5,255 nucleotides of DNA, from NCBI GenBank assembly GCA_028866975.1, contig JAGWHG010000049.1:1-5255 (forward strand). Direction: 5' to 3'. Both the position numbers and the translations under genes were made by a program. Origin of the DNA: Microcaldota archaeon. GTDB lineage: Archaea > Micrarchaeota > Micrarchaeia > Micrarchaeales > CABMGC01. The notes under the pieces were generated by a model. It was not told the origin of the DNA and ran no database searches. It saw only the letters and a list, made by a program, of their open reading frames with translations. Below are positions 4,537-5,255 of the stretch, in pieces; the first letter of the stretch is position 1; each line of letters opens with the position of its first letter.

Positions 4537-5255
4537 CTACGGTGTGCCATTCCCGGCAGCATTGTAAGATATTATAACAATTCCAGACCCCCCAGCTCCA
4601 GCAGTGCCAAAACTAATAGAGCCCCCACCTCCCCCGCCGCCGGTGTTTGCTGTACCTGATACCCCATTTACACTTCCTGTCGCCCCTTTCCCGCCGCCAC
4701 CCAAACCTCCGCTGCCGCCTGTGCCATCGCCTCCGCCTCCCCCACCACCTCCATAATCTGTCGAACTGCCACTAATGGAGCTTGCGCTTCCGCTCCCACC
4801 ATTCCCACCAACATTCGTGGCTCCGGGGCTGCCTACCGCTCCTGCACCTCCCCCACCTCCCCCGCCACCACCAGTACCAGAGCCGCCATTATTCCCCTGT
4901 CCAGCCGTGCTCCCTCCGCCGCTCGCCCTATCGCCCCCGCCTCCAGAGCCCCCTGCCAATCCAGAAGTGCTACCAAATCCTCCTCCACCCCCACCCCCAC
5001 CAACTGCCGTTATTGTATAAAATATGCTGTTGCTCCCAGCTAGTCCATTATATCCGCTTGCGCCTCCGCTGCCGCCTGCACCAACTGTCACGCCATAAGT
5101 CGCTGGCGACAAAGCAATGCTTCCGGTATAACTAAACCCTCCCCCGCCACCACCTCCTCCACTACTCTGCACCACGACTACAATGGGTGCCGTAACAATC
5201 ACCGTGCGCACGAGCTGAGTTGCGTGATTACCATGTAAGTCAACGGCGTCGTACG
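4537..5255 (-). CDS. Glycine-rich surface/secreted protein, C-terminal part (5' end outside window)
   Basis: The frame is open to the window edge; 238 residues are visible and the true start lies beyond it. The GTG at 5209-5211 is an internal Val codon, not a start. The first visible part, YDAVDLHGNHATQLVRTVIV and then TAP, resembles the last strands of bacterial/archaeal Ig-like domains of the HYR or DUF5011 kind (pattern Y-x-A-x-D-x-x-G-N-x-A-T … R-T-V-x-V). After VVVVQSS comes about 200 residues of glycine-rich sequence with five runs of seven or more Gly, broken by beta-like pieces such as YGVTVGAGGSGG and IFYTITAVGG. It closes with GAGGSGIVIISY, a typical end of the glycine-rich domain found in many envelope and phage structural proteins. 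It is probably exported; no signal peptide can be seen because the N-terminus is missing. It ends TAG then in-frame TGA, 35 bases before the glycosyltransferase gene. Confidence 0.82.
   Translation of the reverse strand, partial: YDAVDLHGNHATQLVRTVIVTAPIVVVVQSSGGGGGGGGFSYTGSIALSPATYGVTVGAGGSGGASGYNGLAGSNSIFYTITAVGGGGGGGGFGSTSGLAGGSGGGGDRASGGGSTAGQGNNGGSGTGGGGGGGGGAGAVGSPGATNVGGNGGSGSASSISGSSTDYGGGGGGGGDGTGGSGGLGGGGKGATGSVNGVSGTANTGGGGGGGSISFGTAGAGGSGIVIISYNAAGNGTP
4621..5160 (-). repeat. GGN-codon low-complexity tract (glycine-rich domain)
   Basis: The coding strand is dominated by GGN codons, seen as C-rich sequence on the + strand. Five polyglycine blocks encode 7-9 Gly each, the first at 5137-5160 and the last at 4621-4641. 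Gly codons are mixed (GGA, GGC, GGG, GGT), which argues against a recent simple-repeat expansion. The tract creates spurious Pro-rich and Arg/His-rich open frames on the + strand. Confidence 0.8.

Noticed and set aside
4775..5135. Open frames on the + strand encoding Pro-rich and Arg/His-rich peptides
   Set aside because: They are the complement of GGN codons in the glycine-rich gene. The opposite strand gives a meaningful Ig-like plus glycine-rich protein with a known C-terminal motif, so these are shadows.
4600..5160. Tandem-repeat or CRISPR-like array in the C-rich tract
   Set aside because: There is no constant repeat unit or spacer spacing; the pattern is polyglycine coding with mixed codons.
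5209..5211. GTG as start codon of the glycine-rich protein
   Set aside because: The frame stays open upstream to the window edge and encodes Ig-like strand sequence, so this GTG reads as an internal Val codon.
1..5255. Mobile element or horizontally acquired island in the right half
   Set aside because: No transposase, integrase, tRNA end, or terminal inverted or direct repeats are visible. Envelope genes next to a conserved cluster are not enough evidence of transfer.

Overview
The window looks archaeal. Its left half carries a gene order that is specific to archaea: ribosomal proteins L39e (last codons only) and L31e, translation factor aIF6, prefoldin alpha and the signal-recognition-particle receptor FtsY, all on the + strand. 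TATA-like boxes about 27-32 bases before start codons, weak or absent Shine-Dalgarno sites and very tight gene spacing also fit archaea. The divergent L31e, the Ala/Lys/Pro tail on it, the missing ribosomal protein LX and the compact layout suggest a small-genome DPANN lineage, perhaps Micrarchaeota. That placement is inference at low to moderate confidence.

Region 1 (1-2700, +) is an information-processing cluster. L39e, L31e and aIF6 belong to large-subunit structure and maturation. Prefoldin alpha is a co-translational chaperone subunit. FtsY docks translating ribosomes at the membrane. A TATA-like box at the very end of aIF6 suggests that pfdA-ftsY can also be transcribed as its own unit. 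pfdA and ftsY abut or overlap, depending on which FtsY start is used.

Region 2 (2702-4501, -) converges on ftsY with one base between the two stop codons. It encodes a 599-residue polytopic membrane protein resembling GT-C type glycosyltransferases that use polyprenyl-phosphate sugars. It ends in an outside-facing beta-rich domain packed with N-glycosylation sequons. Its promoter implies a leaderless mRNA.

Region 3 (4537-5255, -) is the C-terminal part of a larger, probably secreted or surface protein. The reading frame stays open to the window edge. It shows the end of an Ig-like (HYR/DUF5011-like) domain followed by a long glycine-rich domain ending in a GAGGSGIVIISY-type motif. It lies directly upstream of, and in the same direction as, the membrane glycosyltransferase, so the two form a cell-envelope pair beside the housekeeping cluster.

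I see no RNA gene, CRISPR array, insertion sequence or integrase. No stretch longer than 300 bases lacks a gene. I do not see a clearly new multi-gene system. The most unusual items are the glycoprotein-like tail on the glycosyltransferase, the open-ended glycine-rich surface protein, altered GTPase motifs in FtsY, and the LX-less ribosomal cluster.
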